NCBI RefSeq assembly: GCF_003353175.1
Contig: NZ_QHKS01000002.1
Location: forward strand, 62,001 to 126,000
DNA: 64,000 bases
DNA from: Paraburkholderia lacunae
Lineage (GTDB): Bacteria; Pseudomonadota; Gammaproteobacteria; Burkholderiales; Burkholderiaceae
Direction of reading: 5' to 3'
Shown: piece by piece, positions 8,022-18,421 of the stretch
How the letters are laid out: each line of letters starts with the position of its first letter
Numbering within the stretch: the stretch's first letter is position 1
Translations under genes and position numbers: made by a program
The notes under the pieces: generated by a model
Seen by the model: only the letters and a program-made list of their open reading frames with translations
Databases searched by the model: none
What the model was told of the DNA's origin: nothing

Positions 8022-10685
8022 TTACGAGCCGGTCTTGCGCGCCACCGCTTTCTTGGCGGGCGCCTTCTTGGCCGCCGCGGTCTTGGCAGCGGGCGCTTTC
8101 TTCGCAGCCGCTTTTTTGGCCGCAGGCGCCGCCTTAACTGCAACTGCCCCCTCTTCGTCATCCGATTCCGGCGCCGTCCTGGCAGCTGATTTCGCCGCCG
8201 CAGTCTTTGCAGCGGTTTTCGCCGACGGCTCCTTCTTCTCGAACTCGAAGCCGATCTTGCCGTCGTTCTGCTTGACGAGGAACGCCTTGAAATTGCGGCC
8301 GGTGCGCGACGACTTGAAGTTGGTCAGCAGATCGGTGCGTCCTTCTTCCAGCAGTTTTGCCATTTGCTCGCGGGCGATTTCCTGCTGCAAGATCACCTTG
8401 CCCGAGCGGAAGTCGCACGTCTTCGGATTCGCAACCGAGTTCTCGCAGACATAACTCATGCCGTGCTCGAACACGTGTCCTTTGCACTTCGGGCATGCGC
8501 CGACCGGCTGCTGGTCGGAGAAATCAGGCGGTTCGCCGTCTTCGCCGCCTGAATCCTGGCCGAAGTCGAATTCGAGTTTGTAGTTCTTGATCTCGTCGTC
8601 CAGCGAAAGCTTCAGGATTGCCGAGAACGGCCGGCCCATCTTGCTGCGGAAACCCGACAGCGGTCCGATCGTTTTGTTCTTCAACAACTCCTCGACTTCC
8701 TCGATTTCGAACTGGCGTCCGCCCGGAATCTTCGAAATGGAGAACTCGCACTTGGAGCACGCAAAGCGCCGGTAGTTTTCCTTCACCTGACCGCCGCAAT
8801 TCGGACACGGCGTCTGCAACGTCGCGTAATCGCCCGGTATCGTGTCGGAATCGTATTCTTTCGCGCGCTTGACGATAGTTTGCGTCATGCGGGCGATTTC
8901 CTGCATGAACGCGTCGCGCGGCAGGTTGCCACGCTCCATTTGCGAGAGCTTGTATTCCCACTCGCCGGTCAGCTCGGGCGCGGTCAATTCCTTGACACCG
9001 AGGCCGCGCAGCAGAGTCATCAGCTGGAATGCCTTGGCGGTCGGAATCAGATCGCGGCCTTCGCGGATCAGATACTTTTCGCCGAGCAAGCCTTCGATGA
9101 TCGCAGCACGCGTGGCCGGCGTGCCGAGACCCTTGGCCGCCATCGCTTCGCGCAGTTCGTCGTCTTCGACCAGCTTGCCCGCGCCTTCCATTGCCGACAG
9201 CAAGGTCGCTTCGTTGTAGCGTGCGGGCGGTTTGGTCACCAGTTGCTGTGCGGCGATCTTGTCGGTCTTGACCTTCTCGTCTTTCTGCACCGGCACGAGG
9301 TTCGCGTCTTCGCCGCTAATTTCACGGCCGTAGATCTGCAACCAGCCCGGTTCGACCAGCACCTTGCCTTCGGTCTTGAAGTGATGGCCGACCACTTCGG
9401 TGATGCGCGTCGTGACACGGTACTCGGCGGCCGGGAAGAACACCGACAGGAAGCGCTTCACGACCAGGTCGTACAACTTCTGTTCCGGTTCGGACAGGTT
9501 CTTCGGCGCTTGCAGCGTCGGGATGATTGCGAAGTGGTCGCTGATCTTCGAGTTATCGAAGATGCGCTTGTTCGGCTTTACCCAGCCCTTGTCGAGCACC
9601 TGCTTGGCGAACGGCAGATAGTTGTTGCTCTCCTTGAGCATGCCGAGTGTCTGCTTGACCGTCTCCATATAGTCTTCCGGCAGCGCGCGCGCGTCGGTCC
9701 GGGGATAGGTCAGGACTTTGTGCTTTTCGTACAGCGCCTGAGCCAGGCCGAGCGTGTTCTTCGCCGAGAAGCCGAAGCGGCCATTGGCCTCGCGCTGCAA
9801 GCTGGTCAGGTCGAAGAGCGCCGGCGACAATTGCGTGGATGGCTTCGACTCTTCCGTCACCGTGCCGATCTGGCCACGGCAGGCGGCGACGATTGTCTCG
9901 GCGGCGGGCAGCGCCCACAGACGCGAATCGCGCTTTTCCGGATCGAACTCGTCACGCTTGAACTTGGGATCGAACCACCGGCCTTCATAGAAGCCGGCCG
10001 CGCAGACGAACTCCGCCTTCACTTCCCAGTAGTCGCGCGGCACGAAGCGGCGAATTTTCTCTTCGCGCTCCACGACGATCGATAGCGTCGGCGTCTGCAC
10101 CCGCCCGACGGTGGTCAGGAAGAAGCCGCCACCCTTGCTGTTGAACGCGGTCATGGCCCGCGTGCCGTTGATGCCGACCAGCCAGTCCGCTTCCGAACGG
10201 CAGCGCGCCGCGTCGGCGAGCGGCTGCATTTCTTCGTCGCTGCGCAGGCGGGCAAATCCTTCGCGGATCGCGGCCTGCGTCATGGATTGCAGCCACAGGC
10301 GTTGCACCGGCTGCCTGGCTTTCGCGTGCTGCGCGATCAGTCGGAAAATCAGCTCGCCTTCGCGCCCCGCGTCACACGCGTTGATCAGGCGATCGACGTC
10401 TTTACGCTTGAGCAGCTTGGTCAGCACCTTCAGGCGCGACTCGCTTTTTGCGATCGGGTTGAGGTCGAAATGCGGCGGAATGACGGGTAGATTGGCGAAA
10501 CTCCACTTGCCGCGCTTGACTTCGTAATCTTCGGGCGCGGCGATTTCCAGCAGATGGCCGACTGCCGAGGAAAGGACGTAGTCGTCGCTTTCGTAGTATT
10601 CGTCATGCTTGGTAAAACCGCCCAAAGCGCGCGCGATGTCGTTCGCGACGGAAGGCTTTTCGGCGATGATCAGTGCTTTGGACAT
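8022..10685 (-). CDS. topB: DNA topoisomerase III
   Basis: An 887-residue type IA topoisomerase. The TOPRIM domain opens with ALIIAEKPSVANDIARALGG and holds the DAGREGE metal motif near 105-111; the nucleophilic tyrosine lies in KVLTYPRTDAR near residue 327. Two C-terminal zinc-binding regions follow (CPNCGGQ...CSKC and CPKCKGH...C). The enzyme passes single strands to decatenate DNA and resolve recombination intermediates. The last 60 or so residues are a Lys/Ala-rich repeat (KKAAAKKAPAAKTAAAKKAP-like) resembling histone H1 tails, probably adding nonspecific DNA affinity. Convergent with the LysR gene; 251 bases separate its start from the thioredoxin-like gene. Confidence 0.96.
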   Translation of the reverse strand: MSKALIIAEKPSVANDIARALGGFTKHDEYYESDDYVLSSAVGHLLEIAAPEDYEVKRGKWSFANLPVIPPHFDLNPIAKSESRLKVLTKLLKRKDVDRLINACDAGREGELIFRLIAQHAKARQPVQRLWLQSMTQAAIREGFARLRSDEEMQPLADAARCRSEADWLVGINGTRAMTAFNSKGGGFFLTTVGRVQTPTLSIVVEREEKIRRFVPRDYWEVKAEFVCAAGFYEGRWFDPKFKRDEFDPEKRDSRLWALPAAETIVAACRGQIGTVTEESKPSTQLSPALFDLTSLQREANGRFGFSAKNTLGLAQALYEKHKVLTYPRTDARALPEDYMETVKQTLGMLKESNNYLPFAKQVLDKGWVKPNKRIFDNSKISDHFAIIPTLQAPKNLSEPEQKLYDLVVKRFLSVFFPAAEYRVTTRITEVVGHHFKTEGKVLVEPGWLQIYGREISGEDANLVPVQKDEKVKTDKIAAQQLVTKPPARYNEATLLSAMEGAGKLVEDDELREAMAAKGLGTPATRAAIIEGLLGEKYLIREGRDLIPTAKAFQLMTLLRGLGVKELTAPELTGEWEYKLSQMERGNLPRDAFMQEIARMTQTIVKRAKEYDSDTIPGDYATLQTPCPNCGGQVKENYRRFACSKCEFSISKIPGGRQFEIEEVEELLKNKTIGPLSGFRSKMGRPFSAILKLSLDDEIKNYKLEFDFGQDSGGEDGEPPDFSDQQPVGACPKCKGHVFEHGMSYVCENSVANPKTCDFRSGKVILQQEIAREQMAKLLEEGRTDLLTNFKSSRTGRNFKAFLVKQNDGKIGFEFEKKEPSAKTAAKTAAAKSAARTAPESDDEEGAVAVKAAPAAKKAAAKKAPAAKTAAAKKAPAKKAVARKTGS

Positions 10686-10936
10686 GACTCGATGTGAGGT
10701 TGGTAGATCCGGGTTGATGGCCTTGAGTGCGCGAAATTAGCGCGCGACCCTCGTTTGCGACCTTTGCGACCCAATAACGACCGCTTTATAGCACACGGCG
10801 CGAGAGCGGCGTGTCAAGTGCCATAAAATGCGTGCCATCATAATTTCGTGCCCCGCGGTTGAGCAAGCCGTGACGTGCGCGGTCAGGACCGCCTGCAGCG
10901 GCATTGCCGCAAGGCTTTGCGGCCGGTTGCCGCGCT

Positions 10937-11314
10937 TCAGGCGGCGGCCAGTGCGGGCCGCAATTTGGGCGCTCCGCTGATGCCGGGCACGGCTGTCAGG
11001 TCGACCAGCATCCGCTCGACAATCGCCGCCTGGGGCAAAACCGTGCCAAAAAAACGTGTCGTGACCGAGTCTTCGATCAGGATGGTCGGGAAATTCTCGA
11101 CGTCCAGGTCATCGAAACGATCGGCATGGGTTTCGATGTCGATCCATGCGAAGCAGATGTCCGGGTGCTTATCGGCCAGCTGGTTGAAGGCTTCACGATA
11201 GTCACGGCAGGTTCCGCACCACTCCGCGCACAGGCAGGCAACGAACAGCGTGTCGGGTTCGTTGACGCGCTCGGCGATCCGGTCTTGGTCGGTGTCGAGA
11301 TTCAGCGCGGGCAT
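10937..11314 (-). CDS. Thioredoxin-fold protein with WCGTC active site
   Basis: A 125-residue thioredoxin-like protein starting MPALNLDTDQDRIAERVN. The redox motif is CAEWCGTCRDYREAF (about 31-45), a CxxC active site with GT between the cysteines instead of the canonical GP; the cis-proline segment is NFPTILI. No signal peptide is seen, so it should act in the cytoplasm. The ATG at 11314 is preferred over one 72 bases upstream because GGA lies at the right distance and homology starts here. It is on the same strand as dprA, 90 bases downstream of it. Its partner substrate is unknown. Confidence 0.85.
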   Translation of the reverse strand: MPALNLDTDQDRIAERVNEPDTLFVACLCAEWCGTCRDYREAFNQLADKHPDICFAWIDIETHADRFDDLDVENFPTILIEDSVTTRFFGTVLPQAAIVERMLVDLTAVPGISGAPKLRPALAAA

Positions 11315-11404
11315 GATGGTTCCTTGCGTACTTTTGTCAGGTGCTTTGGCGGGAATGTAGCATGGCCGGTCGCGAGCCGCGGTCAAGCCATGGTCGATGC
11401 AGGG

Positions 11405-12586
11405 TCAGCCGTGGCTTGCCCGCATGAAGCGGCCGCCAGGCAGGACGGTCAGTTGGCCGGCGAGTTCGAGTTGCAGCAGTGTGTTTTGTAATACTGCGCC
11501 TTCCATCTCGGTACGGGTGGCAAGAATTTCAAGGGTGGTGGGCGCATGGCCGAGCGCGGCCAGCAGCCGCTCACCTTCCGCGGTGATTGCCGACCGGACG
11601 ACTGCCGATGCCGCAGCCTGTGCGGCATCCTCCTGGATCCTGTCATCCCGCTGCATGGGCGGCGCGCCAACGGGCGCGGTCTTCGCCGCTCTGGCGAAGC
11701 CGAGCTCCTCGAGCACCTCATCGGGCGTTTCGATCAGCTTGGCGCCTTGCTTGATCATCCGATGACAGCCGCGCGATAGCGGCGCGTGGACCGAGCCAGG
11801 CAGTGCAAAGATATCGCGCCCCATTTCGTTGGCGAGCCGCGCGGTGATCAGCGAGCCTGAGCGCATCGCTGCCTCCACGATCAACACGCCGCTGACCAGG
11901 CCGGCGATCAACCGGTTGCGCTGCGGAAAATTGGCCGCGCGCGCGGGCGTGCCGAGCGGCCATTCCGAGACGATCGCGCCTCGCACCGCGATCTGCCGGG
12001 CCAGCGCGTGATGCGCCGACGGATACACGAGGTCCGCCCCGGTGCCGATGACCGCTACCGTGCCGCCGGGACCTTCCAGACCGCCGCGATGCGCGGCGCC
12101 GTCGATGCCGAGCGCCAGGCCCGACACAACGGTCACTCCCGCCACTGAAAGCTCACGCGCAAAACGTTCCGCGTCCTCCACACCTTGCGGTGTCGCGCTG
12201 CGGCTGCCCACCACCGCAATTGCCCGCGTATGGAGCAGATCGAGCTGGCCCTTTATATATAGCAGCGGCGGTGGATCGGGCATGGTCAGCAGCGCGGGCG
12301 GGTAGGCGGGATCATCGAGCGTTACCAGCTGATTGCCGGGCTGCTCGCGCCACGCAACCACTGCGGCAAGCTGGGCCTCGAAGTCGGGACTGGCCGGGGT
12401 CAGCACGGCGCGCGCGGCAGCCTCGCCGGCGATGCTGGCGAGCGCCTCTGGCGATTGATCAAAGATCGCTTCGGGAAGTCCAAAAGCGCTCAGCAGCAAA
12501 CGTAGCGCGGCCGGTTTCAGCCCCGGCGCGAGCGAAAGCCGCAGCCAGGCGGCGAGTTCAATATTGGTTGCGGGCAACGTGCGCAT
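11405..12586 (-). CDS. dprA: DNA processing protein DprA
   Basis: A 393-residue protein of the DprA/Smf family, which loads RecA onto incoming single-stranded DNA during natural transformation. After an N-terminal helical (SAM-like) region, the Rossmann-like core contains [13 protein letters not shown] (about 122-134), [13 protein letters not shown] (about 156-168) and the [21 protein letters not shown] segment; a C-terminal winged-helix domain (about 330-390) follows, as in many proteobacterial forms. Divergent from def with 242 bases between starts, the typical dprA/def-fmt arrangement. Presence of the gene suggests, but does not prove, competence. Confidence 0.95.
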   Translation of the reverse strand: MRTLPATNIELAAWLRLSLAPGLKPAALRLLLSAFGLPEAIFDQSPEALASIAGEAAARAVLTPASPDFEAQLAAVVAWREQPGNQLVTLDDPAYPPALLTMPDPPPLLYIKGQLDLLHTRAIAVVGSRSATPQGVEDAERFARELSVAGVTVVSGLALGIDGAAHRGGLEGPGGTVAVIGTGADLVYPSAHHALARQIAVRGAIVSEWPLGTPARAANFPQRNRLIAGLVSGVLIVEAAMRSGSLITARLANEMGRDIFALPGSVHAPLSRGCHRMIKQGAKLIETPDEVLEELGFARAAKTAPVGAPPMQRDDRIQEDAAQAAASAVVRSAITAEGERLLAALGHAPTTLEILATRTEMEGAVLQNTLLQLELAGQLTVLPGGRFMRASHG

Positions 12587-12828
12587 TGCGGTCGATCCTC
12601 CTACAGGGCCAGCGGGCAGGCGGGCGCCATGCTAAAATTTTCATCATCCGAAATAACCGCAGCGCCGCGCCCACCCGCGCGGGCTCGTCGTCTAGCGCAA
12701 GTGGCGCGTTGAATCGAACCGGTTCGACACCGTCTATCCTGTGCGTTACGCGACCAGCTCACAACCTGGCCGAATGGCCAACGCGAACCTTCCACCGGTG
12801 CGCGGCGCCTGAAATCAACTTCAAGATC

Positions 12829-13332
12829 ATGGCTTTACTGAATATCCTCAATTACCCGGACAAACGGCTGCACAAGATCGCGAAGCCGGTCGAAGCGGTC
12901 AACGACCGCATCCGCCGCCTCGTCGCGGACATGGCCGAAACGATGTACGCCGCGCCCGGTGTCGGCCTTGCCGCGACCCAAGTGGACGTGCATGAGCGCG
13001 TGGTCGTGATCGACGTGTCGGACGCGCACGACGAATTGCTCGTCTTCATCAACCCGGAACTCATCTGGTCGAGCGACGAGCGGAAGCTTTCGGAAGAAGG
13101 CTGCTTGTCGGTGCCGGGCATCTACGACAACGTGGAGCGCGCCGAGAAAGTGCGGGTGCGGGCGCTGAACGAGAAGGGCGAAACCTTCGAGATGGACTGC
13201 GAAGGGCTGCTCGCGGTCTGCATCCAGCACGAAATGGATCACCTGATGGGCCGCGTGTTTGTCGAGTACCTTTCGTCGCTGAAGCAGACGCGTATCAAGA
13301 GCAAGATGAAGAAGCTCGCCCACGCGATGTAA
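12829..13332 (+). CDS. def: Peptide deformylase
   Basis: A 167-residue metalloenzyme removing the N-terminal formyl group from nascent proteins. All three family motifs are present: GVGLAATQ (about 44-51), EGCLSVPG with the metal-binding cysteine (about 87-94), and QHEMDHLMG with the HExxH metal site and catalytic glutamate (about 130-138). The ATG at 12829 gives the standard length; the frame extends further upstream without similarity. fmt follows 31 bases later, so formylation and deformylation genes are co-transcribed as in most bacteria. Confidence 0.97.
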   Translation: MALLNILNYPDKRLHKIAKPVEAVNDRIRRLVADMAETMYAAPGVGLAATQVDVHERVVVIDVSDAHDELLVFINPELIWSSDERKLSEEGCLSVPGIYDNVERAEKVRVRALNEKGETFEMDCEGLLAVCIQHEMDHLMGRVFVEYLSSLKQTRIKSKMKKLAHAM

Positions 13333-13363
13333 TTCGCGTCCATTTCGCCTACTGCTCCCGTTC

Positions 13364-14353
13364 ATGAGTCATTCGTTGCGCGTCGTCTTTGCCGGTACGC
13401 CGGAGTTCGCCGCGGCCGCACTGGCCGCGATCCACAGCGTCGGTTTTCCAGTACCGCTCGTGCTGACCCAACCCGACCGGCCCGCCGGACGCGGAATGAA
13501 ATTGCAGGCGAGCCCGGTAAAGCGCTATGGGCAGGAGCATGGCCTTGCCGTCGCGCAGCCGCCGTCGCTGCGCCGCGCCGGCAAGTACCCAGCCGAAGCC
13601 GCAGCCGCGATCGAGCTGCTGTGCGCCACGCCGCACGACGTGATGGTGGTGGCCGCGTACGGCCTGATCCTGCCGCAGGAAGTGCTGGATATCCCGCCGC
13701 ATGGCTGCATCAACATTCACGCATCGCTGTTGCCGCGCTGGCGCGGCGCCGCGCCGATCCACCGGGCAATTGAAGCGGGCGACGCGCAAACCGGCATCAC
13801 GCTGATGCAGATGGATGTCGGCCTCGACACCGGCGCCATGATTTCCGAAGCGCGCACACCGATTTCCGACGACGACACCACGGCTACCCTGCACGACCGG
13901 CTTGCGCGGGACGGCGCGAAGCTGATTGTCGAGGCGCTGGGCGAACTCGAGCGCAACGGCAAGCTGCCGGCGACGCCACAACCTGCGGACGGCACGACTT
14001 ACGCGGAAAAGATCGGCAAGCACGAAGCCGCGCTCGACTGGCGACGGCCGGCCGCCGTTCTTGCGCGGCAGGTCCGTGCATTTGACCCGTTCCCCGGCGG
14101 CGTGGCCACGCTGGAAGACGGCGTGTCGGTCAAGATCTGGGCAGCCGTGCCGGCACAAACGCAAGGCCATGGCGGCATTCCTGGCACGATCACCGATGTG
14201 TCGCCCGAAGGCGTTGTGGTGGCCTGCGGGGAAGGCGCGCTGTGTCTCACGCAACTGCAGAAACCCGGCGGCAAGCGCTTGCCGGTACGCGAATTTCTGG
14301 CCGGCGCGACGCTGGCCGCGGGGCAGCATTTCCAGCTTCCCGACGCACAATAA
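13364..14353 (+). CDS. fmt: Methionyl-tRNA formyltransferase
   Basis: A 329-residue enzyme transferring a formyl group from 10-formyl-THF to initiator methionyl-tRNA. The N-terminal Rossmann domain opens with [17 protein letters not shown]; the catalytic segment is [19 protein letters not shown] (about 107-125), with the asparagine and histidine of the active site, followed by [14 protein letters not shown]. The C-terminal OB-like tRNA-binding domain spans about 210-320. Second gene of the def-fmt pair. Confidence 0.97.
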   Translation: MSHSLRVVFAGTPEFAAAALAAIHSVGFPVPLVLTQPDRPAGRGMKLQASPVKRYGQEHGLAVAQPPSLRRAGKYPAEAAAAIELLCATPHDVMVVAAYGLILPQEVLDIPPHGCINIHASLLPRWRGAAPIHRAIEAGDAQTGITLMQMDVGLDTGAMISEARTPISDDDTTATLHDRLARDGAKLIVEALGELERNGKLPATPQPADGTTYAEKIGKHEAALDWRRPAAVLARQVRAFDPFPGGVATLEDGVSVKIWAAVPAQTQGHGGIPGTITDVSPEGVVVACGEGALCLTQLQKPGGKRLPVREFLAGATLAAGQHFQLPDAQ

Positions 14354-14466
14354 CAGCGGTGCGCGTGTCCTGAACATCGTCCGTTCGGCCGATGTTCGGC
14401 GCCCCCGCCGCATGCTTGCGGCGCGTTAGAATCCTCCATGCAACAGCCCAGTTTTCGAGGATTTCC

Positions 14467-15108
14467 ATGTTCGGCATCACCCATTTCGCGTTTTTCGTCG
14501 TCGCCGTTTTTTTGTTGAACGTGACGCCCGGCCCCGATACGGCCTATATCGTCGGGCGCAGTGTCGCGCAGGGGCGCGGGGCGGGTCTGATGTCGGCGCT
14601 CGGTATTTCCGCCGGATGCTGTGTCCATTCGCTTGCCTGCGCGTTCGGCCTGACGGCGTTGCTGGCTGCTTCGGCCACCGCTTTCACCGTGATCAAGTTT
14701 GTCGGCGCGATTTATCTGATTTATCTGGGCGTGCGGCTGATTTTCGCGAAGCCCGCGGTAGACGAGGCGGCGGGCGAAGCGCGTGCGGCGGGCGCGCCGA
14801 AGTCGCTGCGTCAGTTGTTCCTGCAAGGCTTCTGGACCAACGTGCTGAACCCGAAGGTGGTGCTGTTCTTCGTCTCTTTCTTTCCCCAGTTCGTGACGAC
14901 CGGTAGCGACCACAAGGCGCTCGCGTTCCTCACGCTCGGCGTTGTGTTCGTGGTGATGAGCATGATCTGGAACAGTTTCGTTGCGTGGATCGCGGGAAGC
15001 GTCACGCAGCGTTTCTCCGGCAAACCATCAGTGAAGAAGTGGCTGGATCGCGGCGTCGGCAGTGCATTCGTCGGATTGGGCATCAAGCTCGCCACCGCAT
15101 CACGATAA
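14467..15108 (+). CDS. LysE/RhtB-family amino-acid exporter
   Basis: A 213-residue inner-membrane protein with about six hydrophobic segments, typical of LysE translocators. The conserved N-terminal signature is NVTPGPDTAYIVGRS (about 18-32), and the GFWTNVLNPKVVLFFVSFFP segment lies near 122-141. Family members export amino acids, homoserine lactones or related metabolites driven by the proton gradient; the substrate is not predictable. ATG at 14467 gives the family-typical start MFGITHFAFF. Same strand as def-fmt, 113 bases after fmt. Confidence 0.9.
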   Translation: MFGITHFAFFVVAVFLLNVTPGPDTAYIVGRSVAQGRGAGLMSALGISAGCCVHSLACAFGLTALLAASATAFTVIKFVGAIYLIYLGVRLIFAKPAVDEAAGEARAAGAPKSLRQLFLQGFWTNVLNPKVVLFFVSFFPQFVTTGSDHKALAFLTLGVVFVVMSMIWNSFVAWIAGSVTQRFSGKPSVKKWLDRGVGSAFVGLGIKLATASR

Positions 15109-15211
15109 TTGAATTTTCCTCGCGCGCCCATATCTAACAGTTCGCTTACAATCAGGCGCCGCGATGACGCGGCGCAGATATGAACCCGCGTTAGGGCAAG
15201 GAGTTGCAGAC

Positions 15212-16069
15212 ATGTTCAATTGGGTCAAAACCGCGATGTTGATGGCCGCGATCACGGCCCTTTTCATCGTGATCGGCGGGATGATCGGCGGGTCGCGCGG
15301 TATGACGATCGCACTGGTGATCGCCCTCGGAATGAATTTCTTTTCGTACTGGTTCTCGGACAAGATGGTCCTGCGCATGTATAACGCGCAGGAAGTGGAC
15401 GAGACGAGCGCGCCGCAGTTTTACCGGATGGTGCGCGATCTCGCCACCCGCGCCGGCTTGCCGATGCCGCGCGTCTACTTGATCAACGAAGACGCGCCGA
15501 ACGCGTTCGCCACCGGCCGCAATCCGGAGCACGCAGCGGTCGCCGCCACCACAGGTATCCTGCGCGTGCTGTCCGAGCGCGAGATGCGCGGCGTGATGGC
15601 GCACGAACTGGCGCACGTGAAGCACCGCGACATCCTGATCTCCACCATCTCGGCCACGATGGCGGGCGCCATCTCCGCGCTGGCGAACTTCGCGATGTTC
15701 TTCGGTGGACGTGACGAAAACGGCCGTCCCACGAATCCGGTCGCGAGCATTGCCGTCGCATTGCTCGCGCCGATCGCCGGCGCGCTGATCCAGATGGCGA
15801 TTTCGCGTGCACGTGAATTCGAAGCGGACCGCGGCGGCGCGCAGATTTCCGGCGACCCGCAAGCGCTCGCTTCCGCGCTCGACAAGATTCATCGTTACGC
15901 GAGCGGCATTCCGTTTCCCGCGGCCGAACAGCATCCGGCCACCGCGCAGATGATGATCATGAATCCGCTGTCGGGCGGCGGCATCGCGAATCTGTTCTCG
16001 ACGCACCCGGCCACTGAGGAACGCATCGCGCGGTTGATGGAAATGGCGCGCACCGGGCGCTTTGAATAA
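15212..16069 (+). CDS. htpX: Membrane protease HtpX
   Basis: A 285-residue M48-family zinc metalloprotease of the inner membrane, involved in quality control of membrane proteins alongside FtsH. Two N-terminal membrane helices (about 5-50) precede the [10 protein letters not shown] zinc motif (near 130-140); further hydrophobic segments and the third-ligand motif [10 protein letters not shown] follow. RBS AAGGAGTTGC precedes the ATG at 15212, which also matches the family start [10 protein letters not shown] strong terminator follows the gene. Confidence 0.96.
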   Translation: MFNWVKTAMLMAAITALFIVIGGMIGGSRGMTIALVIALGMNFFSYWFSDKMVLRMYNAQEVDETSAPQFYRMVRDLATRAGLPMPRVYLINEDAPNAFATGRNPEHAAVAATTGILRVLSEREMRGVMAHELAHVKHRDILISTISATMAGAISALANFAMFFGGRDENGRPTNPVASIAVALLAPIAGALIQMAISRAREFEADRGGAQISGDPQALASALDKIHRYASGIPFPAAEQHPATAQMMIMNPLSGGGIANLFSTHPATEERIARLMEMARTGRFE

Positions 16070-16091
16070 CGGATAACGGCGGGGCGCCGAT

Positions 16092-16150
16092 GGCGAGGCG
16101 CGAACGGCGAGGTGCGAACGGTGTGTGATGAAAGGCGTGTGATGAAAGGC
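16092..16150 (+). repeat. Two adjacent pairs of 14-bp tandem repeats after htpX
   Basis: GGCGAGGCGCGAAC (16092-16105) is followed by a copy with one change (16106-16119), and then GTGTGATGAAAGGC occurs twice exactly (16123-16136, 16137-16150). The second pair leads into the htpX terminator, so the terminator's 5' arm start has been duplicated. It probably arose by slippage. The 315-base gap 16070-16385 otherwise holds the terminator, a GCC repeat and the rsmB leader. Confidence 0.7.
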
Positions 16151-16173
16151 GAGTCCGCGGGCTCGCCTTTTTT
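16145..16173 (+). terminator. Terminator of htpX
   Basis: AAAGGCGAG (16145-16153) pairs with CTCGCCTTT (16162-16170), loop TCCGCGGG, followed by TTT. Confidence 0.88.
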
Positions 16174-16385
16174 ATGAGGCGGAGAATATTGCACGCGCGA
16201 GCGGCGCCGCCGCCGCCGCCGCCGGATACAACCGATGTGAAAGCCTGTCACGCCGGCGGCAGGTTCGGGTCATACGCGCCGGTCGCCGCGGCCAGGCCCT
16301 CCTGCCGCAGAAGCCCCCGCGCTGCACCACGCTACAATGTGTTGTTTGCGTCGCGCGCTCCGCGCGGCCTGCCTTTGCCTCTTTC

Positions 16386-17825
16386 ATGATCCCAAAGCCT
16401 TCTTCGCGTTCTGCTTCCCAACCGGCGCGTCCGCGCGAATCACGTCTTTCGGTGCTGCATCTCGCACCCGAATCGCTCGGTTTTGCGCTCGACTGCGCAG
16501 GCCAGGCCGTTGGCGCCGTGCGCCTCGGCGCGGCGTTGCCGGCCGCCCTGCAATCCGTGTTCGTGTCCGCGCCTGAAGGCAGCGCTGCCGCTGCGCGCGG
16601 CGCGGTGCAGGACATCGCGTATCGCACGATGCGACGCCTGGCCACCGCCGAATGGCTGATCGCGAAGCTGGTAAAGAAGGCGCCGCCTCCACACGTCGGC
16701 CACGTGCTGGCCTGTGCGCTCGCCTTGCTCGTCGACGATGAAGCGAGTGCTGCTTACGCGCCGTTCACGGTCGTCGATCAGGCTGTCAGCGCAATCGGCG
16801 CGCGTCGTGAATTCGCGTTTGCGAAAGGACTCGTCAACGCCGTGTTGCGTCATTTCCTACGCGAGCGTGAGACGCTGCTCAGCGCATTGCAGGCCGACGA
16901 AGTGGCGCGCTGGAATTACCCTGCGTGGTGGATCGACGCAGTCAAGCGCGCATGGCCCGACGCGTGGCAAGCGGTGCTCGCCTCCGGCAACACGCAAGGT
17001 CCGCTGACGTTGCGCGTGAACGCACGGCGCTCGACAGTCGATGCCTATCTGCAAGTGCTGCAGGATCATCACATCGCCGCGAGCCGAGCCGGCGACTACG
17101 CTGTCCGGCTGGCCACGCCGATGCCGGTCGACCGTATCCCCGGCTTCAACGACGGCGTCGTATCGGTGCAGGACGCCGGTGCGCAACTCGCGGCGCAACT
17201 GCTCGGCGTGCGCGACGGCATGCGCGTGCTCGATGCGTGCGCGGCGCCTGGCGGCAAGACCGGTCATTTGCTGGAGCTGGCCAACCTCCAACTCGTCGCG
17301 CTTGAAAGCGACGCGTCGCGCGCACGCCGCATCGGTGAAAATTTGCAGCGGCTCAAGCTCGACGCGGAAGTGCGCATCGGCGACGCGGGCCAGCCGTCAA
17401 AATGGCATGACGACATCGACCAGCCGTTCGATCGCATTCTCGCCGACGTGCCGTGCTCGGCATCGGGCATCGTGCGGCGTCATCCGGATATTCGCTGGCT
17501 GCGCCGTGCGTCGGATATTCCCGCGCTGGTCGCCGAACAGCGCCGCATTCTCGACGCGCTGTGGCCGCTCGTGAAGCCCGGCGGCGAGTTGCTCTACGTT
17601 ACATGCTCGATCTTCCCCGAAGAAGGCGAGTTGCAGGCGCAGTGGTTTGGAGACAAATACCAGGATGCGGTACGATTGGACGCGCCGGGGCAACTTTTAC
17701 CCGCAGTTGCCCGCGCGCCCGCCGACACATCGGCCGCTTCCCATGCCGGACACGCCGCTGAAGATGGCGCCGGCTCGAACTCAGACCACGACGGATTTTT
17801 CTACGCGCGCTTTCAGAAACGGTGA
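16386..17825 (+). CDS. rsmB: 16S rRNA m5C967 methyltransferase RsmB
   Basis: A 479-residue protein with an N-terminal NusB-like RNA-binding domain (about 25-165) and a C-terminal Rossmann methyltransferase. Motif I is LDACAAPGGKTGHLLE (about 280-295). Two RNA m5C cysteines are present: Cys357 in PCSASG (motif IV) and Cys407 in TCSIFPE (motif VI, the nucleophile). It methylates C967 of 16S rRNA with SAM. The stop overlaps the GTG of the DUF4390 gene (GTGA), so the following genes are translationally coupled to it. Confidence 0.95.
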   Translation: MIPKPSSRSASQPARPRESRLSVLHLAPESLGFALDCAGQAVGAVRLGAALPAALQSVFVSAPEGSAAAARGAVQDIAYRTMRRLATAEWLIAKLVKKAPPPHVGHVLACALALLVDDEASAAYAPFTVVDQAVSAIGARREFAFAKGLVNAVLRHFLRERETLLSALQADEVARWNYPAWWIDAVKRAWPDAWQAVLASGNTQGPLTLRVNARRSTVDAYLQVLQDHHIAASRAGDYAVRLATPMPVDRIPGFNDGVVSVQDAGAQLAAQLLGVRDGMRVLDACAAPGGKTGHLLELANLQLVALESDASRARRIGENLQRLKLDAEVRIGDAGQPSKWHDDIDQPFDRILADVPCSASGIVRRHPDIRWLRRASDIPALVAEQRRILDALWPLVKPGGELLYVTCSIFPEEGELQAQWFGDKYQDAVRLDAPGQLLPAVARAPADTSAASHAGHAAEDGAGSNSDHDGFFYARFQKR

Positions 17826-18421
17826 CCATCAAACGCTTCTTCCCGCTTCGGCTCGCAGCCGTGCTCTGGATCGCGCTGGCCGTATGGCTTGCCGCACCGG
17901 GCGCGGCGCACGCTGACTCGATCGCGGTGCCGCGTGCGTCGCTGCAGGCGGACAATACCGGATGGAACCTGGACGCGCGCTTCGACTTCGATCTGAACAG
18001 CAATCTCGAAGACGCGGTCAATAAAGGCATTCCGCTTTATTTCACGACCGATTTCGAGTTGAGCCGGCCGCGTTGGTACTGGTTCGACGAGCAACCGGTG
18101 AGCGTGTCGCAGAGCATTCGGCTGTCGTTCCAGCCGCTCACGCGCGAGTACCGCGTGTCGAGCGTGTCGTCGGGCGGTTTGCAGCTCGGCTTCACGACGC
18201 TCAAGGACGCGCTCGCGGTGATCAAGCACGTTACCTCGTGGCATGTGATCGACCGCAATCAGGTGCATGCCGGCGAGACTTACAACGCCTCCGTGCGCAT
18301 GCAACTCGACATCGCGCTGATGCCCAAGCCGTTCCAGATCGACGCGGTGAACAACCGCGACTGGAATCTCTCTTCGGAGTGGAAGCGCTTTACCTTCACG
18401 GTGACCGAACGTGCTAAATAG
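17822..18421 (+). CDS. DUF4390 domain-containing exported protein
   Basis: A 199-residue protein starting at GTG 17822, overlapping the rsmB stop by four bases. A signal peptide is visible (MTIKRFFPLRL, hydrophobic core AAVLWIALAVWLAAPG, AHA cleavage site near 31). The mature part is a single domain of unknown function, rich in beta-strand patterns. In betaproteobacteria it regularly sits between rsmB and an NtrY-like kinase, and here its end overlaps the kinase start by 11 bases. It may be a periplasmic partner of that kinase, but this rests on gene neighbourhood only. Confidence 0.85.
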   Translation: MTIKRFFPLRLAAVLWIALAVWLAAPGAAHADSIAVPRASLQADNTGWNLDARFDFDLNSNLEDAVNKGIPLYFTTDFELSRPRWYWFDEQPVSVSQSIRLSFQPLTREYRVSSVSSGGLQLGFTTLKDALAVIKHVTSWHVIDRNQVHAGETYNASVRMQLDIALMPKPFQIDAVNNRDWNLSSEWKRFTFTVTERAK

